Origin: Bacteroidales bacterium
Lineage (GTDB): Bacteria > Bacteroidota > Bacteroidia > Bacteroidales > UBA932
Direction of reading: 5' to 3'
Length of the DNA: 45,338 nucleotides
NCBI GenBank assembly: GCA_017428725.1
Contig: JAFRQH010000026.1
Location: forward strand, 1 to 45,338
Both the position numbers and the translations under genes were made by a program. Below are positions 1 through 7,336 of the stretch, piece after piece (within the stretch, counting starts at the first letter, position 1; every line of letters starts with the position of its first letter). A model generated the notes under the pieces. It did not search any database. It was given only the letters and a program-made list of their open reading frames with translations, and had not been told where the DNA came from.

Positions 1-438
1 CGGATAGCAGAACGTAATCGGGCGCTTGCCCGTGGCCGCCTCGATCGCGTCGTCATTCCTGAAGACCTCCTCGCGGAGCGCCTCCTCGGAAAGATTGGTC
101 AGGTTGGGGTGAGACCAGCTGTGGTTGGAGATCTCGTGGCCGCGGTCGGACATCTCGCGGCACATCTGCCAGGTCAGCCGCGGGGCGTAGTTGACTTCGC
201 CCTGTTCGATGCTGTTGCCGTTGACCCAGAAGGTCGCCCGCAGGCCCAGGGAGTCCAGGTGCGGGGCCACCATCGTGTAGTGGTCCAGGATGCCATCGTC
301 AAAAGTCAGGCTCACGGCGGCACGGCGGCCGTCGCGGTATTCCGTGATCCGGGCGTCTTCGAGTTCGCGGCAGGAACTTGCCAGCGAGAGGACCCCAACG
401 GCCAGGAGACACATCCGGAGATCCAATGATTTGCGCAT
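1..438 (-). CDS. Polysaccharide deacetylase (NodB/CE4-type) lipoprotein, 3'-truncated by window edge
   Basis: The first 146 codons of a NodB-fold carbohydrate deacetylase run from the ATG at 438 off the window edge, so the C-terminal half is not visible. The N-terminus is a lipoprotein signal peptide ending LASSC with Cys23 as the lipidation site, which suggests a surface or periplasmic lipoprotein. The family metal-binding motifs are visible: SLTFDDG (Asp47/Asp48) and HEISNHSWSH, the H-x-x-x-H zinc/cobalt ligand pair. Family members remove N- or O-acetyl groups from polysaccharides. It follows the GH50-like gene by 29 bp on the same strand and is probably the last visible gene of the susC-susD unit, where it would deacetylate the glycan being degraded. 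The substrate cannot be told from sequence. Confidence 0.85.
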   Translation of the reverse strand, partial: MRKSLDLRMCLLAVGVLSLASSCRELEDARITEYRDGRRAAVSLTFDDGILDHYTMVAPHLDSLGLRATFWVNGNSIEQGEVNYAPRLTWQMCREMSDRGHEISNHSWSHPNLTNLSEEALREEVFRNDDAIEAATGKRPITFCYP

Positions 439-467
439 TGATGGTGAATTGTTAGTTCTGAAACGGT

Positions 468-2390
468 TTATTTTTGCGGTTTTCCCAGCCGGAGCTGATA
501 CATCTCATCCCTGATCTGCCGGGAGGCCTCGATCATCTCGGGATGCGGCCTGTCGCAGATATCGACAAAACCGATCTGGTAGTTCTCACCGTCTGCGCGT
601 GCCGTGAAACACTGGTCGAGATACTGGAACCAGTGGGTACCGACGATGTAATCGCTCTTCAGCGCCTGCTCCACGAAGTGCTTGTAGATCCGGGCCCGCT
701 GCTTCTGGGACGGAGCCGTACGCAGGCCGGTATGGGCCTGGCCGCGGTCCAGTGCGCCGAAATGGTATTCCCCGACAATCAGCGGCTTGTCCAGTCCGCG
801 CGTCTCGGAGAACGTCGAAAGGTTGTAGTCATAGTGGTTGATGCTCATCACGTCGCAGAATTCGGCCTGCGCCTCGAAAGCGATCCGGTTGAAACTGACG
901 CTGTTGCTCCTGCATCCGAGGTAGAGCTTGTCCGGGGCGAGTTCGTCCAGGACCTCGCGGATGGCCTTGAAATAGGCAAAGATGACTTCGCGCTGGTTCT
1001 CCGTCGGCCAGCCCCGCTCGTTGTCCACGAAAAAGCCCAGGCACCAGGGATCCTTTGCCGCGTCCTGGAAGGCGGAACGGCTGTTGATCAGCGACTGTCG
1101 GAATGCGGCCTTGAAAGCCTCTGCATCCAAGTCATTCGGCACGTTGCCCCGGATTCCCGAATTGAGCGTGATCGCGTACGGCACGTTGCCGCTCCCCTTG
1201 AACTGGGCGTTCAGGGAGGAGCTGGCTATCGTGTTGAATCCCCAGCTCTTCAGACGGTTGAAAACACACGCCTTGATCCGGGTCGCAAAGTCCGGAGCGC
1301 CCTGGTATTTCGTAATCAGGTTCGACAAGTAGAAGTCCCCGTTGAGCGGTATGTACTCGTAGTACTTCTCCCGGCCCTCGATCCGGGTCACCTGGCTCAG
1401 GCCCACTTCACAGAGGCCCTGCGAGTAGAACAGGCGTCCGTCCGGGTCGACCAGCCACCACTTCCCATCGTACTTCTCTACGCGGAAATGGCCCGTGGCC
1501 CGGAGCTGCGGCCCAGCGGCCCAACCGCCCCACTTGTCCCACTCCGGCGAAACGGGATGCGCCCTCAAGTCAGCCTCTTCCGCCTCCCGTTGGGCGTACA
1601 GGTCCTCCGGGCGCTTCACCTTGCCGTCCCAGTCCGTATACTTATACTGCCCGAAACGGTCCACGAACGGGAAAAAGCCGTTTTCCAGCAATTCCGGGGA
1701 AGGGAGACTGTACTGCCCCAGCACCCGGATGCCGGATACCTGCAGGTTCCAGGTCTCCGGGGACGCCTCGCGGAACAGGCGGAGATGGCTGTAATGGGAG
1801 AGCGGGATGTTCGCCCTGCGGCGCAGGAATCCGCCGGGAATCCCGAACATTCCCTGGAAGTGTTCATACATATAGGCGGGCATACTGTCCATCTCCCGGC
1901 TGAGGAAGACGATCATCGTGTCGGTCTCGCCCGGTTCCAGCACCAGCATGGCACGGCTGTAGAACAAAGCGCCGTCCCGGATGGTCAGGGTCGTGTCCGT
2001 ATCACTGAAGCACTGGCCTTCCAGGCAGATCCGCTCCTTTCCCAGGTTGGTGATGTCCAACGCCACGGAAACCCAGTCATCCAGGTGGATACCTGCACTG
2101 AACGGGACGTCCACATAAGAATACGACGGGGAAGGCTTGAAGGTGACATCCAGGCTTTCCCGGTTTCCCCGGGTACGGCGCACGTCCGTTCCGACGGTGC
2201 GGATTGCACGGAGATTCCGCATCCCGGCGAGATCGGTGGCTGCCGCGCTGCGCTGCATCGCATCATCCCGGGCAATCCCGTCCAGGTTGATAAAAGTGCC
2301 CCTGAGCGAGAGTTCCTGTCCCGGTAGTGCGGTTGCAGGAAGCAGGACGGCCAGGCCCAGCATAAGGGTATATTTCGTGATTCTTTTCAT
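468..2390 (-). CDS. GH50-like (beta-agarase type) clan GH-A glycoside hydrolase, secreted
   Basis: A 640-residue hydrolase read from the ATG at 2390; the longer frame upstream runs through a hairpin and lacks a signal peptide. MKRITKYTLMLGLAVLLPAT followed by ALPGQ is a signal peptide. Residues about 25-270 look like a beta-sandwich carbohydrate-binding region and about 300-630 like a TIM barrel (HFRVEKYDGKWWLVDPDG, then FYSQG). Likely acid/base Glu458 lies in FFVDNERGW and nucleophile Glu541 in VGEYHFGALDRG; the latter, followed by HTGL, resembles GH50 beta-agarases as I remember them. Family members act on agarose-like galactans, but a related specificity is possible. It sits directly after susD in a polysaccharide-utilization locus, so it probably processes the glycan imported by that SusCD pair. 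The exact family needs a profile search. Confidence 0.75.
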   Translation of the reverse strand: MKRITKYTLMLGLAVLLPATALPGQELSLRGTFINLDGIARDDAMQRSAAATDLAGMRNLRAIRTVGTDVRRTRGNRESLDVTFKPSPSYSYVDVPFSAGIHLDDWVSVALDITNLGKERICLEGQCFSDTDTTLTIRDGALFYSRAMLVLEPGETDTMIVFLSREMDSMPAYMYEHFQGMFGIPGGFLRRRANIPLSHYSHLRLFREASPETWNLQVSGIRVLGQYSLPSPELLENGFFPFVDRFGQYKYTDWDGKVKRPEDLYAQREAEEADLRAHPVSPEWDKWGGWAAGPQLRATGHFRVEKYDGKWWLVDPDGRLFYSQGLCEVGLSQVTRIEGREKYYEYIPLNGDFYLSNLITKYQGAPDFATRIKACVFNRLKSWGFNTIASSSLNAQFKGSGNVPYAITLNSGIRGNVPNDLDAEAFKAAFRQSLINSRSAFQDAAKDPWCLGFFVDNERGWPTENQREVIFAYFKAIREVLDELAPDKLYLGCRSNSVSFNRIAFEAQAEFCDVMSINHYDYNLSTFSETRGLDKPLIVGEYHFGALDRGQAHTGLRTAPSQKQRARIYKHFVEQALKSDYIVGTHWFQYLDQCFTARADGENYQIGFVDICDRPHPEMIEASRQIRDEMYQLRLGKPQK

Positions 2391-2407
2391 CCTTGAAGAC
2401 CAACAAA

Positions 2408-2436
2408 GCAGGTGGCGGCGCCGTGCCGCCACCTGC
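2408..2436 (-). terminator. Intercistronic 12-bp perfect hairpin between susD and the GH50-like gene
   Basis: Arms at 2408-2419 and 2425-2436 are perfect complements around a 5-nt loop. In the minus-strand transcript the hairpin is followed by a short, interrupted U-rich stretch. It lies after the susD stop and 18 nt before the hydrolase ATG. It could attenuate transcription after susCD or protect the 3' end of the susCD mRNA; full termination is uncertain because the U tract is weak. Confidence 0.55.
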
Positions 2437-2473
2437 AAAAACCAACCATTAACCATTTAACCAAAAACCGAGA

Positions 2474-4105
2474 TCAATATCCGGGATTCTGTTTGAAATC
2501 ATCTTTGTTCGTGACGCGGTCCAGCATCGTCGTAGGAATCGGACGGAGGACGTGGTAATCCCTGATGTTGGGACGGGCGTCCACGTTGTAGAGACGGACC
2601 AGTTCCAGGAGTTTGCCGGTGCGCTTGAGATCCAGCCAGCGATGGCATTCGCCGGCCAGTTCGAAGGCACGCTCATCCAGGATCAGGTCGATGTCCATAT
2701 CGGCTGCCGTCACCTTGTGGGCCTCATACAGTTCCTCACTCTTGGCTGCACGCTTGTGCAGCGCGTTGATGTACTCCGCACCTTCGGCGGCTTTGTTGTC
2801 CTTCATCAACGCCTCCGCGGCGATCAGGTACATCTCGCCCAGGCGGATGGCCACGATGTCCAGCGAGGTCATCAGGCCGACGTCGACACGGGTCGGGTCC
2901 AGCCACTTCGCCAACTGGGCGAACATCTCGCGCGGGCCGCTGGTCTCCTCTCCGTTCGGGGAGTTGGGATTGAAGTAGTCGTTGATGTCCTCGATGCGGT
3001 ATTTCCCTTTCGCCCATTCGCGCTGTGCGGCGGAAACGGGGAACGGAGGGGTGTACAAGGCGGTGTCACCCACGGCCGCACCGGGATTCTCCCGGCACCT
3101 GGACTCGTCGTTGACATACCAGGTCCACTTGAAACTCTTCTCGAAACGGCTGTCCCAGTCCATGTTGTCCACCAGCATCGTATAGAAATGGCGGGTCGGC
3201 ATGAAGTAACGGTAAGGCCGGCCGTTCGCGATGTCGCGGACCATGCCGTAATTGGCACCGTGGACGTCATAGCGGACCGTAAAGATGGAGGAGGACCAGC
3301 TGCGCTCGGTATCGAAGGCATCGTTGCCCGAACCCTGGACGGACCAGATGAACTCCTTGCTCTTCTGGTTGTCGGCGTCCCAGAGCGAGGCGAAATCCGG
3401 CTCGAGTTGATAGACGCCGGAGTTGATGACCTTCTTGGCGTAGTCGGCTGCGTTCGCCCACTGCTCGTTGTACAGGTACACACGGGCGAGAAGCGCCTGG
3501 GCTGCGGTCTTGGAAGGACGGCCCCACTGGGTCGCCGTATCGGGGAGCAGACGCTCCGCATCCTGAAGGTCCTTGATGATCTGTTCGTAGATCTGGGCGA
3601 CCGGTACACGGGTGGCGGTGGTCTGGACTTCCTTCACTTCGTCAAGGACAAGGGGAAGGTCGCCGAACTGCATCACCAGGATGTGGTAGAACCAGGCGCG
3701 CAGGAACTTGGCCTGACCGACGAAATCATTGACCGTCGCTGCGGGAGCCTTGATGCCGTCCGCCCTGCCGATCAGCGTATTGGCGGCCGTAATGCCCAGC
3801 CAGGACCAGTTCCAAAGGTTGGTCACATAGCCCTGGGAGGTGGACAGGGTGTAATTGTTGATGTCTTTCGGACCGTCGCCGCCGACCATCCAGATGTCCG
3901 TTCCCATATCCGTGAGCGACCAGATTTCAACCCGGTAGATGGACTGGACATAGGAATAGATCGAGTTCACGAGATCGGACGCTCCGTCTTCCGTCGCATA
4001 GTAGGAATCAGCGACCGGAGTCCGGTTATTGACCTCGTCGAGGGAACAGGCAGCGGACAGGACGGCCACCGCCGCGCATATTGCGATATGTAAAAATCTT
4101 TTCAT
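2474..4105 (-). CDS. SusD/RagB-family surface glycan-binding lipoprotein
   Basis: A 543-residue SusD-like protein, the normal family length. The start is the ATG at 4105 rather than the TTG three codons earlier, because it begins a clean lipoprotein signal peptide (MKRFLHIAIC, then AAVAVLSAAC) with Cys20 for lipidation. Typical SusD signatures follow: TPVADSYYATEDGASDLVNS near the N-terminus, a TPR-like helical region including ALLARVYLYNEQWANAADYA, and the C-terminal LILDERAFELAGECHRWLDL and DYHVLRPIP. SusD proteins sit on the outer leaflet of the outer membrane and form a lid over the SusC transporter to capture oligosaccharides. It starts 12 bp after the susC stop codon, so the two are co-transcribed. 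Confidence 0.95.
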   Translation of the reverse strand: MKRFLHIAICAAVAVLSAACSLDEVNNRTPVADSYYATEDGASDLVNSIYSYVQSIYRVEIWSLTDMGTDIWMVGGDGPKDINNYTLSTSQGYVTNLWNWSWLGITAANTLIGRADGIKAPAATVNDFVGQAKFLRAWFYHILVMQFGDLPLVLDEVKEVQTTATRVPVAQIYEQIIKDLQDAERLLPDTATQWGRPSKTAAQALLARVYLYNEQWANAADYAKKVINSGVYQLEPDFASLWDADNQKSKEFIWSVQGSGNDAFDTERSWSSSIFTVRYDVHGANYGMVRDIANGRPYRYFMPTRHFYTMLVDNMDWDSRFEKSFKWTWYVNDESRCRENPGAAVGDTALYTPPFPVSAAQREWAKGKYRIEDINDYFNPNSPNGEETSGPREMFAQLAKWLDPTRVDVGLMTSLDIVAIRLGEMYLIAAEALMKDNKAAEGAEYINALHKRAAKSEELYEAHKVTAADMDIDLILDERAFELAGECHRWLDLKRTGKLLELVRLYNVDARPNIRDYHVLRPIPTTMLDRVTNKDDFKQNPGY

Positions 4106-4117
4106 GACTGACAAGGT

Positions 4118-7100
4118 TTAGAAGGAAATATTCACACCCAGCGTGTACACATTCACCATCGGATCGGCGCTGCCCGTCTCCGGATCGATTCTGTAACGCT
4201 GGCTCAGGCCGGCACGGGACCAGGTCAGGAGATTCTGGCCGGTGGCATAGATACGCAAGGCGCTGACAGGGGTACCGCGAAGGATCTTCGCCGGGAAGGT
4301 GTAGCCGACGGACAGGTTCCGCATACGGATGAAACTGCCGTCATGGATGCTCAGGACGTCCGCCTGCTGATATCCGCGGGCATTCTCGTCCGGCTGGGGA
4401 TACTCGTTGGAGCCATTCTCAGGAGTCCAGTAGTTGAACGCCAAACCGTTCCCGTTGGTAGCGGATTCCTGGCCGAACTGGCTGCAATTGACCAGCTGTC
4501 CCCAGCGCATCGCCAACTCGAAAGAGAGGTCCCAACCCTTCCAGCGGAAGCGGTTGACCATATTGGCGACGAAATCCGGCTGGGTGGTTCCGATGATCGT
4601 ACGGTCGGCATCATTGACAGTGCCGCTGTTGTCGAGGTCCGCGGTCTTGATCTGGCCGGGCTTGCGGGCGAACTTGGCCGCTTCCGCCGCCTCGTCGCTC
4701 TGCCAGATACCGAGCCATTTATAGGTATAGAAGACATTGATCGGATGTCCGATGAACCACTTGTTTCCGATATCGTCCACGGGACCGTTGTAGAGTTCGA
4801 CGATCTGCTCACGGTTCAGATAGAAGGTCAGGTCGGTGTTCCAGGTGAAATCCGGCTTGGCGATATTGACCGTATTGAGGGTCAGCTCGATACCACGGTT
4901 CCGCGTGGCACCGACATTTTCCAGGGTCGAACTGAAGCCCGTCGTGATCGGGAGCATCCGGGGCAGCAGCAGGTCGGTGGTATTGCTTTGGTACACCTCG
5001 ACATTGCCGCTGATGCGGCCCTTCAGGAAACCGAAGTCAAGTCCGATGTTGTACACGGCGGTCTTCTCCCAGCGGAGGTTATGGTTCGCCAGGTCGCCCG
5101 GACGCATACCCAATCCCTCGGACTCGTCAAAGGAGTACTTGGTGCTGGAGAGCTGTCCCTGCGTCTGGTAAGGGGAGATGGCCTGGTTGCCGGACACACC
5201 GTAGCTCAGACGGAGCTTGAGGTTGGAGAGCCAGTTCTTCGTTCCCGCCATCCAAGGCTCTTCGGAGATACGCCAGCCGAAAGCGACGGACGGGAAGAAG
5301 CCCCACTTGTGGCCGGGCGCGAACTGGGAGGCGCCGTCCGCGCGGACCGTGGCGGTCAGCAGGTAACGGTCCTTCAGGCTATAGAAAGCACGGGCAGCAA
5401 AGGAAGAGAGCTTCCATTCCTCCAGGTCGGAACCGTAGGAGGAAATACCGGCAGCAGCGCCGATGTTGTTCCAGAGAGCCGGGAAATACGGCACCTGGTT
5501 GACGGCGATGTTGTTGCGCTCCATGTGGGAATCCTGCCAGCTCTGGACAGCCGTCAGCGTGACATGATGGATGTCGAAGGTCTTGTCCCAGGTCAGGATG
5601 TTTTCGATGTTCCTGCGGATGTTTGTGGTCTGGGAGATACTGGAGATATCACCGTCACCGTGGCGGGCAGGCGTGAGGCTGATGGAGGCTTCCTTGTTGG
5701 AATTGTTGGAGACGTCCGCTCCGATATTGAGCCGGTATGTCAACGACGGCACGATCTGCCAGTTCAGGTAACCGTTCACATAGGCACTGTAGGTCTGATT
5801 GGCGGCTCGGTAGGCCTCCGTCTCCACTTCCGTCAGCGGGTTCTTGTACCAGGAGGCCGTATTGGAAGCCTGGACCCGCAGGTTACCTTCCTCGTCATAC
5901 GGCGGGCAGGTGGCCGGCGTGGCCCGGGCGTCAAAATAAGCCATTGAACTGACACGGCTGTGGCGGTTGCTGTAGGAAAGCAGCGTAGTCAAACCGACGG
6001 TGAGGTTGTCGGTCACGTTCACGTCGATGCTGGGTGCGAGGGTCAGACGGTCGAATTTACGGGTCGGCACGATACCTTCATCGCTGCTGAAGTTGCCGGT
6101 CAGGTTGTACTTGACGCGCTCGGATCCACCGGTCAGGGTCAGCTGGTGCTTGTGACGGAAGCCGTTCTGCAGCAAGAGTTTCTGCCAGTCGGTGTCGCCA
6201 CCTTTCTTGTAGTAGTTCCACTCGGTCTCGCCGATACGTTTCTGGACATAGGACTCCAGCGCTTCGCCGGTCAGGCCGGTTGCCCGGCCACCTTCGCGCA
6301 TACGGTTCATGAACTGCTCGGCGGTCATCCACGGCTGATGGAGGGGCACCTGGAGACCGACCTGGCCTTCATATTTGACCGTAGGTCTTCCTGTCTCGCC
6401 GCGCTTGGTGGTGATGATGATGACACCGTTGGCGCCGCGGGAACCATAGATCGCCGTGGAGGAAGCATCCTTGAGGACGTCTATCGACTTGATGTCATAG
6501 GGGTTGATGTCGTTGAGGGAACCCCCGAAGATGATGCCGTCCAGGATGACGAGCGGGTCGTTGGATGCGCGGAAAGAACGGTGTCCACGCATCAGCATCG
6601 TACCCGTAGAACCCGGATCGATGCCACCGGAAGAGATATCCAGACCGGCGACCCGCCCGGACAGGGCCTGGGTGATATTCGTAATGGCGAGGCTGGAGAA
6701 CGCTTCCTCGGAAACGGAAGCCACGGCACCGGTCAGGTCGCGTTTTTTCTGCGTACCGTAACCGATGACCACGGTTTCGTCCAGGGCCTCATAATCCTCT
6801 TCCATAATAATGGTAAGCGAGGCGTTGCCGGCGGTCACGCTGACCGTCTTGTAACCGATGCAGGACACTTCCAGCACAGCACCGGTATAGGCCTGGATCG
6901 AGAACTGTCCATCCAGATTGGTGACGGTGCCGTTGGTCGTGCCTTTTTCCACGACCCCGGCTCCGATGACCGGATTCCCGGAGGCGTCTTTCACCACACC
7001 GGTCACGGTCCTTCTCTGTACCTGGTCCAGGAGCCCTTCGCTCCCGGCCGCCCGAAGAAGTTCACCTGATGAGAAGCAGCAGGCCAATGCCAATGTGCAG

Positions 7101-7147
7101 GCAATTGCCAACCTGTTCCAAACCAGGTTCGATTTTGTTTTGAACAT
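4118..7147 (-). CDS. SusC/RagA-family TonB-dependent outer-membrane glycan transporter
   Basis: A 1009-residue SusC-type beta-barrel. After a signal-peptide-like N-terminus come a carboxypeptidase-regulatory-like domain (about 46-116, RTVTGVVKDASGNPVIGAGV), a TonB box region (about 122-131, LDETVVIGYG), a plug domain (about 135-250, including VLKDASSTAIYGSRGANGV) and a barrel that ends in a terminal Phe (YTLGVNISF). It imports oligosaccharides across the outer membrane using energy from TonB-ExbBD. The partner susD follows after 12 bp, then the GH50-like hydrolase and the deacetylase. No anti-sigma/ECF pair, hybrid two-component sensor or SusR-like regulator is visible next to it, so its regulator lies elsewhere. 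Confidence 0.96.
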   Translation of the reverse strand: MFKTKSNLVWNRLAIACTLALACCFSSGELLRAAGSEGLLDQVQRRTVTGVVKDASGNPVIGAGVVEKGTTNGTVTNLDGQFSIQAYTGAVLEVSCIGYKTVSVTAGNASLTIIMEEDYEALDETVVIGYGTQKKRDLTGAVASVSEEAFSSLAITNITQALSGRVAGLDISSGGIDPGSTGTMLMRGHRSFRASNDPLVILDGIIFGGSLNDINPYDIKSIDVLKDASSTAIYGSRGANGVIIITTKRGETGRPTVKYEGQVGLQVPLHQPWMTAEQFMNRMREGGRATGLTGEALESYVQKRIGETEWNYYKKGGDTDWQKLLLQNGFRHKHQLTLTGGSERVKYNLTGNFSSDEGIVPTRKFDRLTLAPSIDVNVTDNLTVGLTTLLSYSNRHSRVSSMAYFDARATPATCPPYDEEGNLRVQASNTASWYKNPLTEVETEAYRAANQTYSAYVNGYLNWQIVPSLTYRLNIGADVSNNSNKEASISLTPARHGDGDISSISQTTNIRRNIENILTWDKTFDIHHVTLTAVQSWQDSHMERNNIAVNQVPYFPALWNNIGAAAGISSYGSDLEEWKLSSFAARAFYSLKDRYLLTATVRADGASQFAPGHKWGFFPSVAFGWRISEEPWMAGTKNWLSNLKLRLSYGVSGNQAISPYQTQGQLSSTKYSFDESEGLGMRPGDLANHNLRWEKTAVYNIGLDFGFLKGRISGNVEVYQSNTTDLLLPRMLPITTGFSSTLENVGATRNRGIELTLNTVNIAKPDFTWNTDLTFYLNREQIVELYNGPVDDIGNKWFIGHPINVFYTYKWLGIWQSDEAAEAAKFARKPGQIKTADLDNSGTVNDADRTIIGTTQPDFVANMVNRFRWKGWDLSFELAMRWGQLVNCSQFGQESATNGNGLAFNYWTPENGSNEYPQPDENARGYQQADVLSIHDGSFIRMRNLSVGYTFPAKILRGTPVSALRIYATGQNLLTWSRAGLSQRYRIDPETGSADPMVNVYTLGVNISF

Positions 7148-7181
7148 AAGGATAGTTTTTTTATTGGTTAGTTGTTTTGCA

Positions 7182-7189
7182 CAAATTTA
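7182..7189 (-). promoter_or_regulatory. Candidate -7 box (TAAATTTG) upstream of susC
   Basis: On the minus strand TAAATTTG matches the Bacteroidetes -7 consensus TAnnTTTG and lies 34 bp before the susC ATG. No good TTTG -33 box is seen 19-21 bp further upstream, so the promoter may be weak or activator-dependent, which would fit an inducible polysaccharide locus. Confidence 0.45.
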
Positions 7190-7265
7190 CGGAGGGAGCC
7201 CCGCCGGGAAGGAAGGATAATCTTTCATATTTCGGGAGAAAACAGTCTGTTTGAATCCGCCGGAG

Positions 7266-7318
7266 GAAAAAAAATTCCGGGCCGGCCTGGAAGTTTTTTC
7301 CAGAAGCCGGCCCGGAAT
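7266..7318 (-). terminator. Strong Rho-independent terminator of the gdhA operon
   Basis: Arms at 7274-7286 and 7306-7318 are 13-nt perfect complements (ATTCCGGGCCGGC and its reverse complement). The inner sequence extends the stem with CTGGAA/TTCCAG pairing after a 2-nt bulge. On the minus strand the stem is followed directly by a run of eight T. It lies 18 bp after the stop of the PEP-synthase-like gene and insulates that operon from susC. Confidence 0.9.
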
Positions 7319-7336
7319 CGCTCGGAAGCCGTATTT

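Noticed and set aside
474..2327. 617-residue open frame on the plus strand
   Set aside because: It is wholly antisense to the GH50-like gene, rich in Arg/Val/Gly/Leu, and shows no family signature; such antisense frames are expected in high-GC DNA.
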